From positions 290,297-354,296 of the forward strand of contig JACRLX010000022.1 in assembly GCA_016235165.1 (NCBI GenBank): a DNA stretch of 64,000 nucleotides, given 5' to 3'. Made by a program: the position numbers and the translations under genes. Positions 47,261 to 57,593 of this stretch are shown one piece after another. The stretch is from Rhodocyclales bacterium (lineage in GTDB: Bacteria; Pseudomonadota; Gammaproteobacteria; Burkholderiales; Rhodocyclaceae). How positions within the stretch are numbered: position 1 is the stretch's first letter; every line of letters begins with the position of its first letter. The notes below the pieces were generated by a model. The model worked only from the letters and a program-made list of their open reading frames with translations, searched no databases and was not told where the DNA came from.

Positions 47261-49219
47261 ATGGCTGCATCCCGATCGGGTTCGCTCGATACCTTTCCGC
47301 GCCTGTTGCTGAATCACGCGCTGGTGCGCGGCGAACAGCCGGCGACGCGCGAGAAGTTTCTAGGCATCTGGCAGACGTGGAGCTGGTCGCAGGTGGCGCA
47401 GGAAGTGCGTGCCATTGCCTGTGGCCTGGCCGAACTGGGCTTCAAGCGCGGCGACAACCTGGCCATCATCGGCGACAACCGGCCGCGCCTCTATTGGTCG
47501 ATGTGCGCGGCGCAGATGCTGGGCGGCGTCGCGGTGCCGATGTACCAGGACGCGGTGGCCAACGAAATGGTCTTCGTGCTCCAGGACGCCGGCATCCGCT
47601 TTGTCGTCGTCGAGGACCAGGAACAGGTGGACAAGATGCTCGAGGTCAAGGACCAGTGTCCCGACCTGCAACATATCCTCTACGACGATCCGCGCGGCAT
47701 GCGCCATTACAGCCAGACCTTCCTTCATGGTCTGGACGAGGTTATCGCGGGGGGCAAGATCCACGACGCCAACCATCCCGATTTCATTCCCGGCGAGATC
47801 GCCAGGGGCCAGGCGACGGATGTGGCCGTGATGCTTTACACCTCGGGTACCACGGGCAAGCCTAAGGGAGTGTGCCAAACCCACGAGACCTTCATCGCAG
47901 CCGCGCAAAGCGGCGTCGGCTTCGACCATCTCACAGACCAGGAGGACATCCTTTCCTACCTGCCGATGGCCTGGGTCGGCGACCACCTGTTTTCCTACGC
48001 GCAGGCGCTGGTGGCCGGCTTCACCATCAACTGCCCGGAATCCGGCGACACGGTGATGACCGACCTGCGCGAGATCGGCCCGACCTACTACTTCGCGCCG
48101 CCGCGCGTGTTCGAGAATCTGCTGACCACGGTGATGATCCGCATGGAAGACGCGGGAACGTTGAAGCGCAAGATGTTCCACTACTTCATGGCGGTGGCCA
48201 AGCGTTGCGGCGCCGAGATCCTCGACGGCAAACCCGGCGTGTCGGGAAGCGACCGGCTGTTGTATGCACTCGGCAACCTGCTGGTCTATGGCCCCTTGCG
48301 CAATGTGTTGGGGATGAGCCGCATCCGCGTCGCCTACACGGCCGGTGCGGCCATCGGTCCCGACCTGTTCCGCTTCTACCGCTCGATCGGCGTGAACCTC
48401 AAGCAGCTCTATGGCTCGACCGAGACCTGCGCCGCGGTCTGCCTGCAACCCGACCGCGAGATCAAGTTCGACAGCGTCGGCAAGCCGGCGCCCGGCGTCG
48501 AAGTCAGGATCGCCGACAACGGCGAGGTGCTGGTGCGCGGCAAGCTGCTGCTCAAGGAATATTACAAGCGGCCGGATGCCACGGCCGAGTCGATCGATGC
48601 CGAGGGTTATTTCCACACCGGCGACGCCGGCTTCTTCGACGACGACGGCCACCTCAAGATCATCGACCGTGCCAAGGATGTCGGCAAGCTGGCCAACGGC
48701 GCCATGTTTGCGCCCAACTACGTCGAGAACAAGCTTAAGTTCTTCGCCCACATCAAGGAGGCGGTCTGCTTCGGCCACGACCGCGACATGGTCTGCGCCT
48801 TCATCAACGTTGACATGGGCGCGGTGGGTAACTGGGCCGAACGACGCAACATCGCCTACGCCGGCTACACCGACCTGGCGCAGAAGCCGGAGGTCTATGA
48901 ACTGATCAAGTCCTGCGTCGAGGAAGTCAATGCCGACCTCGCCCACGACGCCATGGTGGCCGATTCGCAGATCCACCGCTTCCTGATCCTGCACAAGGAA
49001 CTCGATCCGGACGACGACGAGCTGACGCGCACGCGCAAGGTGCGGCGAGGCTTTGTTGCCGAGAAGTACGCGGTGCTGATCGAGGCGCTTTACACCGGCA
49101 AGGGCAGCCAGTTCATCGAGACCCTGGTGCGCTTCGAGGACGGCCGTACCAGCAAGGTCGCCGCCGACCTGAAAATCGCCGACGCCAAGACTTTACCGGT
49201 AATGAGGAAAGCGGCATGA
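47261..49219 (+). CDS. AMP-dependent (long-chain) acyl-CoA synthetase
   Basis: 'AVMLYTSGTTGKPKGVCQTH', 'YGSTETCAAVC', 'YFHTGDAGFFDDDGHLKIIDRAKD'. Confidence 0.93.
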   Translation: MAASRSGSLDTFPRLLLNHALVRGEQPATREKFLGIWQTWSWSQVAQEVRAIACGLAELGFKRGDNLAIIGDNRPRLYWSMCAAQMLGGVAVPMYQDAVANEMVFVLQDAGIRFVVVEDQEQVDKMLEVKDQCPDLQHILYDDPRGMRHYSQTFLHGLDEVIAGGKIHDANHPDFIPGEIARGQATDVAVMLYTSGTTGKPKGVCQTHETFIAAAQSGVGFDHLTDQEDILSYLPMAWVGDHLFSYAQALVAGFTINCPESGDTVMTDLREIGPTYYFAPPRVFENLLTTVMIRMEDAGTLKRKMFHYFMAVAKRCGAEILDGKPGVSGSDRLLYALGNLLVYGPLRNVLGMSRIRVAYTAGAAIGPDLFRFYRSIGVNLKQLYGSTETCAAVCLQPDREIKFDSVGKPAPGVEVRIADNGEVLVRGKLLLKEYYKRPDATAESIDAEGYFHTGDAGFFDDDGHLKIIDRAKDVGKLANGAMFAPNYVENKLKFFAHIKEAVCFGHDRDMVCAFINVDMGAVGNWAERRNIAYAGYTDLAQKPEVYELIKSCVEEVNADLAHDAMVADSQIHRFLILHKELDPDDDELTRTRKVRRGFVAEKYAVLIEALYTGKGSQFIETLVRFEDGRTSKVAADLKIADAKTLPVMRKAA

Positions 49220-50001
49220 GCGGCAGAAAGATCGGCGACGTCATCCTCGACCTCAACAACATCTCGCTTTCGTTCGGTGGCGTCAAGGCGCTGCAGAACA
49301 TTTCCTTCAACGTGATGGAGCACGAGGTGCGCGCCATCATCGGCCCCAACGGTGCCGGCAAGAGCTCGATGCTCAACGTCATCAACGGCGTGTATCACCC
49401 GCAGGAGGGCGAGATCATTTTCCGCGGCGAGCATAGGCGCGACATGGATACCCATCAGGCCGCCGAGCAGGGTATCGCCCGCACCTTCCAGAACATCGCC
49501 CTGTTCAAGGGCATGTCGGTGCTGGACAACATCATGACCGGGCGCAACCTGCGCATGAAGAGCAATTTGTTCATGCAGGCCCTGTGGATCGGGCCGGCCC
49601 GGCGCGAGGAACTCGAACATCGCCAGAAGGTCGAGGAGATCATCGACTTCCTCGAAATTCAGCATATCCGCAAGACTCCGGTGGGTCGCCTGCCCTACGG
49701 CCTGCAAAAGCGCGTCGACCTGGCCCGCGCGCTGGCGATGGAGCCGGAAGTGCTGCTGCTCGACGAGCCGATGGCCGGCATGAACGTCGAGGAAAAGCAG
49801 GACATGTGCCGCTTCATCCTCGACGTGAACGACCAGTTCGGCACCACCATCGTCCTCATCGAGCACGACATGGGCGTGGTGATGGACATCTCCGACCGCG
49901 TCGTGGTGCTCGACTACGGCAAGAAGATCGGCGACGGCGTGCCCGACGAAGTGCGCGCCAACCCCGAAGTCATCAGCGCCTATCTCGGCGCCAGCCACTA
50001 A
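49216..50001 (+). CDS. branched-chain-type ABC transporter ATP-binding protein (LivG-like)
   Basis: Walker A 'GPNGAGKSSMLNVINGVY', 'ARTFQNIALF', 'LPYGLQKRVDLARALAMEPEVLLLDEP'. Confidence 0.94.
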   Translation: MSGRKIGDVILDLNNISLSFGGVKALQNISFNVMEHEVRAIIGPNGAGKSSMLNVINGVYHPQEGEIIFRGEHRRDMDTHQAAEQGIARTFQNIALFKGMSVLDNIMTGRNLRMKSNLFMQALWIGPARREELEHRQKVEEIIDFLEIQHIRKTPVGRLPYGLQKRVDLARALAMEPEVLLLDEPMAGMNVEEKQDMCRFILDVNDQFGTTIVLIEHDMGVVMDISDRVVVLDYGKKIGDGVPDEVRANPEVISAYLGASH

Positions 50002-50178
50002 CGCCCATGGCTCCGGCAACCCTCCGCTAATCATGAAACGCTTGAACTCTTGTCTAGTCTTGGGCGAGCAAACTCGTCCCGCCCCCCTTCGCCCCCCTCG
50101 CGGGGGGTTCCCGATCAGATCGCTTCGCTCGATATCACCAGCGACCGTTGTTGTTGCTTCACGCCAAGGAGTTCGACC

Positions 50179-51108
50179 ATGAGCTTCTTCATTGAAACCC
50201 TGCTCGGCGGCTTGATGACCGGCATGCTGTACTCGTTGGTCGCGCTGGGCTTCGTGCTGATTTACAAGGCGTCCGGAGTGTTCAACTTTGCCCAGGGCGC
50301 GATGGTGCTGTTCGCGGCGCTGGCGATGGCACGCTTCGCGGAATGGATTCCGGGCTGGCTGGGCATCGAAAGCCTGTTTCTGGCCAACCTGATTGCGATC
50401 GTGATCACCGTCGGCATCATGTTCGTCGTTGCCTGGCTAGTGGAGCGCCTGGCGTTGCGCCACCTGGTCAACCAGAACGAGGCGACGCTGCTGATGGCGA
50501 CCCTGGGCATTACCTACGTGCTCGACGGCGTCGGCCAGACCCTGTTCGGCAGCGACATCTACAAGATCGACGTTGGCATGCCCAAGGATCCGGTGATCAT
50601 GTTCGAAGCGCTGTTCCAGGGCGGCGTCCTGATCAACAAGGAGGATTTCATCGCCGCTGCGATCGCCGCCATCCTGGTCGCCGCGCTGACCCTGTTCTTC
50701 CAGAAGACACCGACCGGGCGCGCCCTGCGCGCTGTGGCCGACGACCACCAGGCGGCGCTCTCGGTAGGCATACCGCTCGATCGTATCTGGGTCATCGTCT
50801 GGTGCGTGGCCGGCATCACCGCGCTGGTGGCCGGCATCATCTGGGGCTCCAAGCTGGGCGTGCAGTTCTCGCTGTCCACGGTGGCGCTGCGCGCGCTGCC
50901 GGTGGTGATCCTCGGCGGCCTGACCTCGGTGCCGGGCGCCATCATCGGCGGCCTGATCATCGGCGTCGGCGAGAAGATTTCCGAGGTCTATCTCGGTCCC
51001 TATGTCGGCGGCGGCATAGAGATCTGGTTCGCCTACATGCTTGCCCTGGTGTTTCTCCTGTTCCGGCCGCAAGGCCTGTTCGGCGAGAAGATCATTGATC
51101 GCGTATGA
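50179..51108 (+). CDS. branched-chain-type ABC transporter permease (LivH-like)
   Basis: 'LYSLVALGFVLIYKASGVFNFAQGAMV', LivH-type. Confidence 0.93.
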   Translation: MSFFIETLLGGLMTGMLYSLVALGFVLIYKASGVFNFAQGAMVLFAALAMARFAEWIPGWLGIESLFLANLIAIVITVGIMFVVAWLVERLALRHLVNQNEATLLMATLGITYVLDGVGQTLFGSDIYKIDVGMPKDPVIMFEALFQGGVLINKEDFIAAAIAAILVAALTLFFQKTPTGRALRAVADDHQAALSVGIPLDRIWVIVWCVAGITALVAGIIWGSKLGVQFSLSTVALRALPVVILGGLTSVPGAIIGGLIIGVGEKISEVYLGPYVGGGIEIWFAYMLALVFLLFRPQGLFGEKIIDRV

Positions 51109-51193
51109 ACGTGATCAATGATTTCGTAGTGAAGGCTAAATGCGCAGCAAGTTAAGCGAAGCGGCCGTAACTAGAATTGCTTTTGATCACGTT
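51108..51193. repeat. 11-bp inverted repeat AACGTGATCAA / TTGATCACGTT flanking livH-livM intergenic region
   Basis: Perfect arms at 51108-51118 and 51183-51193. Confidence 0.7.
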
Positions 51194-51207
51194 TGAGGTA
51201 GTCAAGA

Positions 51208-52284
51208 ATGCTCTACAGAGAAAACGGACAGTTCAAGACCTCCTACCAGGCCGACCAGCAGATCTTCCCGATCGCCCAGGACCGCTTGGGCGTACTGCTG
51301 CTGATCGCCTTCGCCTTTGTCGGCGTGCCCTTCCTGGTCGACGAATACATGTTTCGCGCCATCCTGATTCCCTTCCTGATCCTGTCGCTGGCGTCCCTGG
51401 GCGTCAATCTGCTGGTAGGGTATTGCGGGCAGATCACGCTGGGGGCGGGGGCCTTCATGGCCGTGGGCGCCTATGCGGGGTACAACTTCCTGATCCGCGT
51501 GCCGGACATGCCGGTGCTGGGCGCGATTCTTCTCGGTGGTGTATCCGCCGCCGCCGTGGGCATCGTCTTCGGCGTACCTTCCTTGCGTGTGCGCGGCCTC
51601 TACCTGGCAGTGGCGACCCTGGCGGCGCAGTTCTTCTGGGACTGGGCCTTCCTGCGCATCAAGTGGTTTACCAACGACTCGTCCTCCGGCTCGGTATCGG
51701 TGGCCAACCTCGATGTGTTCGGCGTCGAGATTTCGTCGCCGCTGTCGAAGTACCTGTTTTGCCTGACGGTGCTGGTCGTGCTGTCGCTGGCGGCGAAGAA
51801 CCTGGTACGCGCCACCATCGGCCGGCAGTGGATGGCGATCCGCGACATGGACGTGGCGGCGGCGGTGATCGGCATCCGCCCGATGTATGCCAAGCTGACC
51901 GCCTTCGCCGTCAGTTCCTTTTATGTCGGTGTCGCCGGCGCGCTGTGGGGCTTCGTGCATCTGGGCTCGTGGGAACCGGCGGCCTTCTCGGTCGATCGCT
52001 CCTTCCAACTGCTGTTCATGGTTATCATCGGCGGCCTCGGTTCGATCATGGGCAGCTTCTTCGGTGCCGCGTTCATCGTCATCCTGCCGATCTTTCTCAA
52101 CCAGATCCTGCCGGTTTTCGGCGCGATCTTCGGCGTCGAGATTTCGACTGCCACCGTTTCGCATTTCGAGATCATGATCTTCGGCTCGCTGATCGTGTTC
52201 TTTCTGATTGTCGAGCCGCACGGTCTGGCCCGGCTGTGGTCAACCGGAAAGGAAAAGCTGCGCCTGTGGCCTTTCCCGCATTGA
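51208..52284 (+). CDS. branched-chain-type ABC transporter permease (LivM-like)
   Basis: 'LGVNLLVGYCGQITLGAGAFMAVGAYAGYNF', LivM-type. Confidence 0.93.
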   Translation: MLYRENGQFKTSYQADQQIFPIAQDRLGVLLLIAFAFVGVPFLVDEYMFRAILIPFLILSLASLGVNLLVGYCGQITLGAGAFMAVGAYAGYNFLIRVPDMPVLGAILLGGVSAAAVGIVFGVPSLRVRGLYLAVATLAAQFFWDWAFLRIKWFTNDSSSGSVSVANLDVFGVEISSPLSKYLFCLTVLVVLSLAAKNLVRATIGRQWMAIRDMDVAAAVIGIRPMYAKLTAFAVSSFYVGVAGALWGFVHLGSWEPAAFSVDRSFQLLFMVIIGGLGSIMGSFFGAAFIVILPIFLNQILPVFGAIFGVEISTATVSHFEIMIFGSLIVFFLIVEPHGLARLWSTGKEKLRLWPFPH

Positions 52285-52333
52285 TTGGGCAGTTTTCGTA
52301 GCAGCAGCATCTCTTACTAGAAGGAGGAGACTC

Positions 52334-53671
52334 ATGAAGCAAATCAGGAAACTCGCAATCGCCGCATCGCTGGCCGCGGCTCTTACCGGCGGTCTGACGG
52401 TGCCCCAAGCCTTCGCCCAGGCCAAGGAGCAGTTCTTTCCCATCCTGGTCTATCGCACCGGCGCCTATGCACCGAACGGCGTGCCCTGGGCCAACGGCTT
52501 CATCGACTACCTGAAGCTGACCAATGCCAAGGGCGGCATCAATGGCATAAAGCTGGCGTTCGAGGAATGCGAGACGGGCTACGCGACGGACCGCGGCGTC
52601 GAGTGCTATGAGCGCCTGAAGGGCAAGCATGGCGGCGCGACCGCGGTGCAGCCGCTGTCCACCGGCATCACCTTCGCCCTGACCGAGAAGGCACCTGGCG
52701 ACAAGATCCCGGTGATCACGGCCGGTTACGGTCGCAGCGAGTCGCAGAATGGCGCCGTGTTCGGCTGGAACTTCCCGCTGATCGGTACCTACTGGATGGG
52801 CGCTGACGTGCTGGTGCAGCACATCGCCAAGAAGGAAGGCGGCTTCGACAAGCTCAAGGGCAAGAAGATTGCCCTGGTCTACCATGACAGCCCCTACGGC
52901 AAGGAGCCGATCGCGCTGCTGCAGGAGCGGGCCAAGATGCACGGCTTCGACGTGCAGCTGCTGCCGGTGGCTCATCCGGGCGTCGAGCAGAAGGCGACCT
53001 GGCTGCAGATCCGCCAGAACAAACCCGACTATGTCTTCCTCTGGGGCTGGGGCGTGATGAACTCGACCTCGATCAAGGAAGCCCAGGCCACCGGCTACCC
53101 GCGCGAGAAGATGTACGGCGTCTGGTGGTCGGGTGCCGAGCCCGATGTCAAGGATGTCGGCGAGGGCGCCAAGGGCTACAACGCGCTGGCCATGCAGCAT
53201 GGCGCCGAGCCGAACGCCAAGGTGATCAAGGATGTGCTCGGCATGGTGCATGGCAAGGGCCAGGGCACCGGGCCGAAGGAAGAAGTCGGCCAGGTGCTCT
53301 ACATGCGCGGCCTGATCTCCGCCATGCTTCAGGTCGAGGGCGTGCGCAAGGCACAGGAGCGCTACGGCAAGGGCAAGCACATCACCGGCGAGCAGATGCG
53401 CTGGGGCCTGGAAAACCTCAACCTCGACCAGAAGACGCTCGACGCGCTGGGCTTTGCCGGCGTGATGCGGCCGGTGCAGACCTCCTGCCTCGACCACATG
53501 GGCTCGGCCTGGGCGCGAGTTCACACCTGGGATGGCAAGAAGTGGAGCTTCAGTTCCGACTGGTACCAGGGTGACGAGAAGGTGCTGCGGCCGATGGTGA
53601 TGCTGGCCTCGGGCAAGTACGCGGACGAGAAGAAGATCAAACCGCGCACGCCGGAAGACTGCAAGAAGTAG
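52334..53671 (+). CDS. ABC transporter periplasmic substrate-binding protein (LivK-like)
   Basis: Signal peptide MKQIRKLAIAASLAAALTGGLTVPQAFAQ; periplasmic-binding fold; strong RBS aaggaggagactc. Confidence 0.92.
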   Translation: MKQIRKLAIAASLAAALTGGLTVPQAFAQAKEQFFPILVYRTGAYAPNGVPWANGFIDYLKLTNAKGGINGIKLAFEECETGYATDRGVECYERLKGKHGGATAVQPLSTGITFALTEKAPGDKIPVITAGYGRSESQNGAVFGWNFPLIGTYWMGADVLVQHIAKKEGGFDKLKGKKIALVYHDSPYGKEPIALLQERAKMHGFDVQLLPVAHPGVEQKATWLQIRQNKPDYVFLWGWGVMNSTSIKEAQATGYPREKMYGVWWSGAEPDVKDVGEGAKGYNALAMQHGAEPNAKVIKDVLGMVHGKGQGTGPKEEVGQVLYMRGLISAMLQVEGVRKAQERYGKGKHITGEQMRWGLENLNLDQKTLDALGFAGVMRPVQTSCLDHMGSAWARVHTWDGKKWSFSSDWYQGDEKVLRPMVMLASGKYADEKKIKPRTPEDCKK

Positions 53672-53793
53672 TTCAGGGATCGGGAATCAGGGATCAGGGA
53701 TCAGAGCGTAGCCGACGCATTGCGCCGCGCGTTGCTTGACCCTGAACCTGATTCCCTGCCCCTGATACCTGATACCTGATCCCTGGTCCCTGA
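53672..53793. repeat. imperfect tandem/inverted CAGGGATC-type repeats between livK- and livF-like genes
   Basis: Left arm TTCAGGGATCGGGAATCAGGGATCAGGGATCAG (53672-53704); right arm with CCTGATTCCCTG...CTGATACCTGATACCTGATCCCTGGTCCCTGAA up to 53793. Confidence 0.8.
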
Positions 53794-53794
53794 A

Positions 53795-54607
53795 ATGAGC
53801 ATGGCCAACACAATACTCAACGTCAACAACATCGAGGTCATCTACAACCACGTGATCCTCGTCCTCAAGGGCGTCTCGCTGACCGTGCCCGAAGGGGGCA
53901 TCGTGGCGCTGCTCGGCGGCAACGGCGCCGGCAAGACGACCACCTTGCGGGCTGTCAGCAACCTGCTGCATGGCGAGCGCGGCGAAGTCACCAAGGGCGC
54001 CATCGAATATCGCAACGAGCGCATCGAGGCCAGCACGCCGGCCGATCTCGTCAAGCGCGGCGTGATCCAGGTCATGGAAGGCCGCCACTGCTTCGCCCAC
54101 CTGACCATCGAGGAAAACCTGATGACGGGGTCGTATACCCGCAGCGAAGGCAAGGCCGCGGTGGCGCAGACCCTGGAGAAGGTTTACAACTATTTTCCGC
54201 GCCTCAAGACCCGGCGCAACAGCCAGGCCGCCTACACCTCCGGCGGTGAGCAGCAGATGTGCGCCATCGGCCGTGCGCTGATGGCCAACCCGAAGATGAT
54301 CCTGCTCGACGAACCCTCGATGGGTCTCGCGCCGCAGATCGTCGACGAGGTCTTCGGCATCGTCAAGGATCTCAACCAGAAGGAGGGCGTGACCTTCCTC
54401 CTGGCCGAACAGAACACCAACATGGCGCTGCGCTACGCCGATTTCGGCTACATCCTCGAAAACGGGCGTGTAGTGATGGAAGGCAGCGCCGAGGAACTGC
54501 GGACCAACGAGGACGTCAAGGAGTTTTACCTCGGCCTGTCCACGTCGGGACGCAAGAGCTTCCGCGAAGTCAAGCATTACCGCCGCCGCAAGCGCTGGCT
54601 CGCCTAA
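53795..54607 (+). CDS. branched-chain-type ABC transporter ATP-binding protein (LivF-like)
   Basis: 'LLGGNGAGKTTTLRAVSNLL', 'SGGEQQMCAIGRALMANPKMILLDEPSMGLAP'. Confidence 0.94.
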   Translation: MSMANTILNVNNIEVIYNHVILVLKGVSLTVPEGGIVALLGGNGAGKTTTLRAVSNLLHGERGEVTKGAIEYRNERIEASTPADLVKRGVIQVMEGRHCFAHLTIEENLMTGSYTRSEGKAAVAQTLEKVYNYFPRLKTRRNSQAAYTSGGEQQMCAIGRALMANPKMILLDEPSMGLAPQIVDEVFGIVKDLNQKEGVTFLLAEQNTNMALRYADFGYILENGRVVMEGSAEELRTNEDVKEFYLGLSTSGRKSFREVKHYRRRKRWLA

Positions 54608-54732
54608 TCGGCCGCAGATCGCGTCGCATGGCGGCGTTACTCGGCGACTTGTGTGCAAGAGCACACGGCGCCGCCTCGCGCCTTGCCCTGCGACACGCTT
54701 TGCGGCCTCATTAAACCTCGGAGTCTCCCGAA

Positions 54733-55968
54733 ATGTCGAAACATTTTGACGCCCTTGAAACCCGCAGCCCCGACGAACGCAAGTCGGCGCTGGCGGCACG
54801 CCTGCCGCAGCAGATTGCGCACGCCAAGGCCAATACGGCCTATTTCGCGGAGTCGCTGAAACATGTCGATGCCTCGTCGATCTCCTCCGTCGAGGCCTTG
54901 GCGGCGCTGCCGGTGGTGCGCAAGCACGACCTGATCGAGATGCAGAAGCAGCGCCGTCCTTTCGGCGGCCTGGCGGCCGGCGGTTGGGGCCAGTTGGGGC
55001 GCGTGTTTTCCTCGCCGGGGCCGATTTACGAACCCGAGGGCCGCGGTACTGACTACTGGCGCACGGCCCGCGCCTTGTATGCCGCCGGCTTTCGCGCCGG
55101 TGACCTGGTGCACAACAGCTTTTCCTACCATATGACGCCGGGTGCCTGGATCCTCGAAGCCGGTGCGCAGGCGCTGGGTTGTACCGTGTTCCCGGCCGGC
55201 GTCGGCCAGACCGAGCAGCAGGTGGCGGCGATGGCCGACCTGCGGCCAAACGGCTATGTCGGCACGCCCTCCTTCCTGCGCATCCTGCTGGAAAAGGCCG
55301 ATGAACTCGGCATCAAGCTGCCCTCCCTCTCCAAGGCGCTGGTTTCGGGCGAAGCCTTTCTGCCGCCGGTGCGCGACGCGCTGCTGGCGCGCGGCATTGC
55401 CGGCTACCAGGCCTATGCCACGGCCGAGCTGGGCGTCATCGCCTACGAGACCGAGGCGCGCCAGGGCCTGGTCGTCGATGAAGGCGTGATCGTCGAGATC
55501 GTGCGCCCCGGTACCGGGGATCCGGTCGCCGAGGGCGAGGTCGGCGAGGTCGTGGTGACCACCTTCAACAGCCACTACCCGCTGATCCGATTTGCTACCG
55601 GCGACCTCTCGGCCGTGCTGGCCGGCGCCTCACCCTGCGGCCGCAGCAACCTGCGCATCAAGGGCTGGATGGGTCGCGCCGACCAGACCACCAAGGTCAA
55701 GGGCATGTTCGTGCACCCGGAACAGGTCGCCGCCGTGGTCAAGCGCCACGCTGAAATCGTGAAGGCGCGCCTGGTGGTGACCAACCCGGACAGTACCGAC
55801 CTGATGACGCTGAACTGCGAAGTCGCGGCACCGGGAGGCGCCCTCGGCAAGTCCATCGCCGATACCGTGCGCGATGTCACCAAACTGCGCGCCGAGGTGA
55901 ATCTGGTGGCGGTCGACAGCCTGGCCAACGACGGCAAGGTGATCGAGGATGCGCGCAAGTATGACTGA
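54733..55968 (+). CDS. phenylacetate-CoA ligase-family (PaaK-like) AMP-forming enzyme
   Basis: 'VHNSFSYHMTPGAWILEAGAQALGCTVFPAGVGQTEQQVAAMADLRPNGYVGTPSFLRILLEKADE'. Confidence 0.88.
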   Translation: MSKHFDALETRSPDERKSALAARLPQQIAHAKANTAYFAESLKHVDASSISSVEALAALPVVRKHDLIEMQKQRRPFGGLAAGGWGQLGRVFSSPGPIYEPEGRGTDYWRTARALYAAGFRAGDLVHNSFSYHMTPGAWILEAGAQALGCTVFPAGVGQTEQQVAAMADLRPNGYVGTPSFLRILLEKADELGIKLPSLSKALVSGEAFLPPVRDALLARGIAGYQAYATAELGVIAYETEARQGLVVDEGVIVEIVRPGTGDPVAEGEVGEVVVTTFNSHYPLIRFATGDLSAVLAGASPCGRSNLRIKGWMGRADQTTKVKGMFVHPEQVAAVVKRHAEIVKARLVVTNPDSTDLMTLNCEVAAPGGALGKSIADTVRDVTKLRAEVNLVAVDSLANDGKVIEDARKYD

Positions 55969-57181
55969 GGGCCCGATCTCGCGCGGGCCGCTTGCGGGCA
56001 TCCGCGTCCTCGACCTGACGCGCCTGCTGCCGGGGCCGGTGGCCACCATGCATCTGGCCGACCTTGGCGCCGAGGTGATCAAGATCGAGGACACCGGGCC
56101 GGGCGACTACGCGCGCGCCATGGGGCCGGGTGAGCGCGCCAAGGGTGGCGACGGCGGCGGCTCGGGCGACAGCGTTTTCTTTCGCCTGGTCAATCGCAAC
56201 AAGAAGAGCCTGCGCCTCGACCTCAAGCAGGCGGCCGGCGTCGCCGCGTTCATGCGCCTGGCGAAAAATGCCGACGTGATTTTCGAGAGCTTCCGTCCCG
56301 GCGTGGTGGACAAGCTGGGCATCGGTTACGCGGCGGTGAAGGCGATCAATCCGCGTGTCGTCTATTGCGCCATCACCGGCTACGGTCAGACCGGCCCCTG
56401 GGCCGAGCTTGCCGGCCACGACATCAATTACCTGGCGACCGCCGGCCTGCTCGACCAGATCGGCCATTACGACGGTGAGCGCAGCGGCCCGCCGGCGATT
56501 CCCAACCTGCAGGTCGGCGACCTCCTGGGTGGAGCGCTTACTCCGCTGCTTGGCGTTCTTGCCGCCGTGATCGGCGCCAGGGCGACGGGGCAGGGCAGCC
56601 ATGTCGACGTGGCCATGACCGATGCCGTGCTGGCACACAACATCTTTCCGCTGGTAACCACCCTGGTGCAGGGCTGGCCCGCCGAACGCGGCGCCGACTT
56701 GCTGACCGGCGGCGTCCCCTGCTATGGCGTGTATCGCACCGCCGACGATCGTTATCTCGCCGTCGGGGCGCTGGAGCCGAAGTTCTGGCAGGCCATGTGT
56801 GCTGCCATCGGCCGCGCCGATCTGGCGCCGTTCGGGTTGGCCACCGGCAGCAAGGGTCGCGAGGTGAGGGAAGGACTGGCCGCTCTGCTGGCCTCGCAGC
56901 CCATGGCGCACTGGGTACCGATCTTCGCTGCGGCGGATTGTTGCGTGACGCCGATCCTGCGCATGGACGAGGTGCTGCATCATCCGCAGGTCGCCGCGCG
57001 CGAGATGCTGGTCGAGGTCGGCGGTACCCGACAGTACGCGCCGCCCTTCAAGCTTTCGGCCTGGCCCTGGGCGACCGCGATGCCTGCACCCGCAGCCGGC
57101 GCCGATAGCGAGGCCGTGCTTGCCGCCGCGGGATTCACGGCGGCCGAGATTTCTGCTTTGAGGGCATCTCGGGTAATCTGA
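55961..57181 (+). CDS. CaiB/BaiF-family CoA-transferase / alpha-methylacyl-CoA racemase-like
   Basis: 'LAGIRVLDLTRLLPGPVATMHLADLGAEVIKIEDTGPGDYAR'; ATG overlaps upstream TGA. Confidence 0.92.
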   Translation: MTEGPISRGPLAGIRVLDLTRLLPGPVATMHLADLGAEVIKIEDTGPGDYARAMGPGERAKGGDGGGSGDSVFFRLVNRNKKSLRLDLKQAAGVAAFMRLAKNADVIFESFRPGVVDKLGIGYAAVKAINPRVVYCAITGYGQTGPWAELAGHDINYLATAGLLDQIGHYDGERSGPPAIPNLQVGDLLGGALTPLLGVLAAVIGARATGQGSHVDVAMTDAVLAHNIFPLVTTLVQGWPAERGADLLTGGVPCYGVYRTADDRYLAVGALEPKFWQAMCAAIGRADLAPFGLATGSKGREVREGLAALLASQPMAHWVPIFAAADCCVTPILRMDEVLHHPQVAAREMLVEVGGTRQYAPPFKLSAWPWATAMPAPAAGADSEAVLAAAGFTAAEISALRASRVI

Positions 57182-57203
57182 CGGGCCCACGCCCGTCGAC
57201 GCC

Positions 57204-57593
57204 TCACCCGCCCTCGCCCTCCTTCCCGACTTTGCCCTGATCCTGCTCGGCGCCCGTCTCGCCGGGAGCCGCCGGTGCGGCGTTCTGCATGAAATTCCAC
57301 GGCCACAGTGCCGGATTCGCGAAGGGATTGGCCTGGGCCTCCGGGCTGCTGGCGGCCTGGCTTACCGCCTGTAGCGCCGACAGGGTGGCGCGCTGCATCT
57401 CCAGGCCCTGTATCGTCATCTGCAACATGCCGAGGTTGGTCTTGAGCCAGCCCTCAACGGCCTTCAGGTCGGTAATCCGCTTGTCCAGTTCGTTGGTATC
57501 CAGGGTGGGCGTGACCAGGCCGGGTAGCGGCATGCCGGTATTGCCCCAGAGGGACTTGATGAATTCCATCGGATCGGTCGGTGTCGTGCTCAT
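57204..57593 (-). CDS. PhaM-like polyhydroxyalkanoate granule-associated protein
   Basis: 'DPMEFIKSLWGNTGMPLPGLVTPTLDTNELDKRITDLKAVEGWLKTNLGMLQMTIQGLEMQRATL'. Confidence 0.75.
   Translation of the reverse strand: MSTTPTDPMEFIKSLWGNTGMPLPGLVTPTLDTNELDKRITDLKAVEGWLKTNLGMLQMTIQGLEMQRATLSALQAVSQAASSPEAQANPFANPALWPWNFMQNAAPAAPGETGAEQDQGKVGKEGEGG

Noticed and set aside
53672-53793. CRISPR-like array
   Set aside because: Units are about 7-8 bp with no spacers and no cas genes; simple tandem/inverted repeats.
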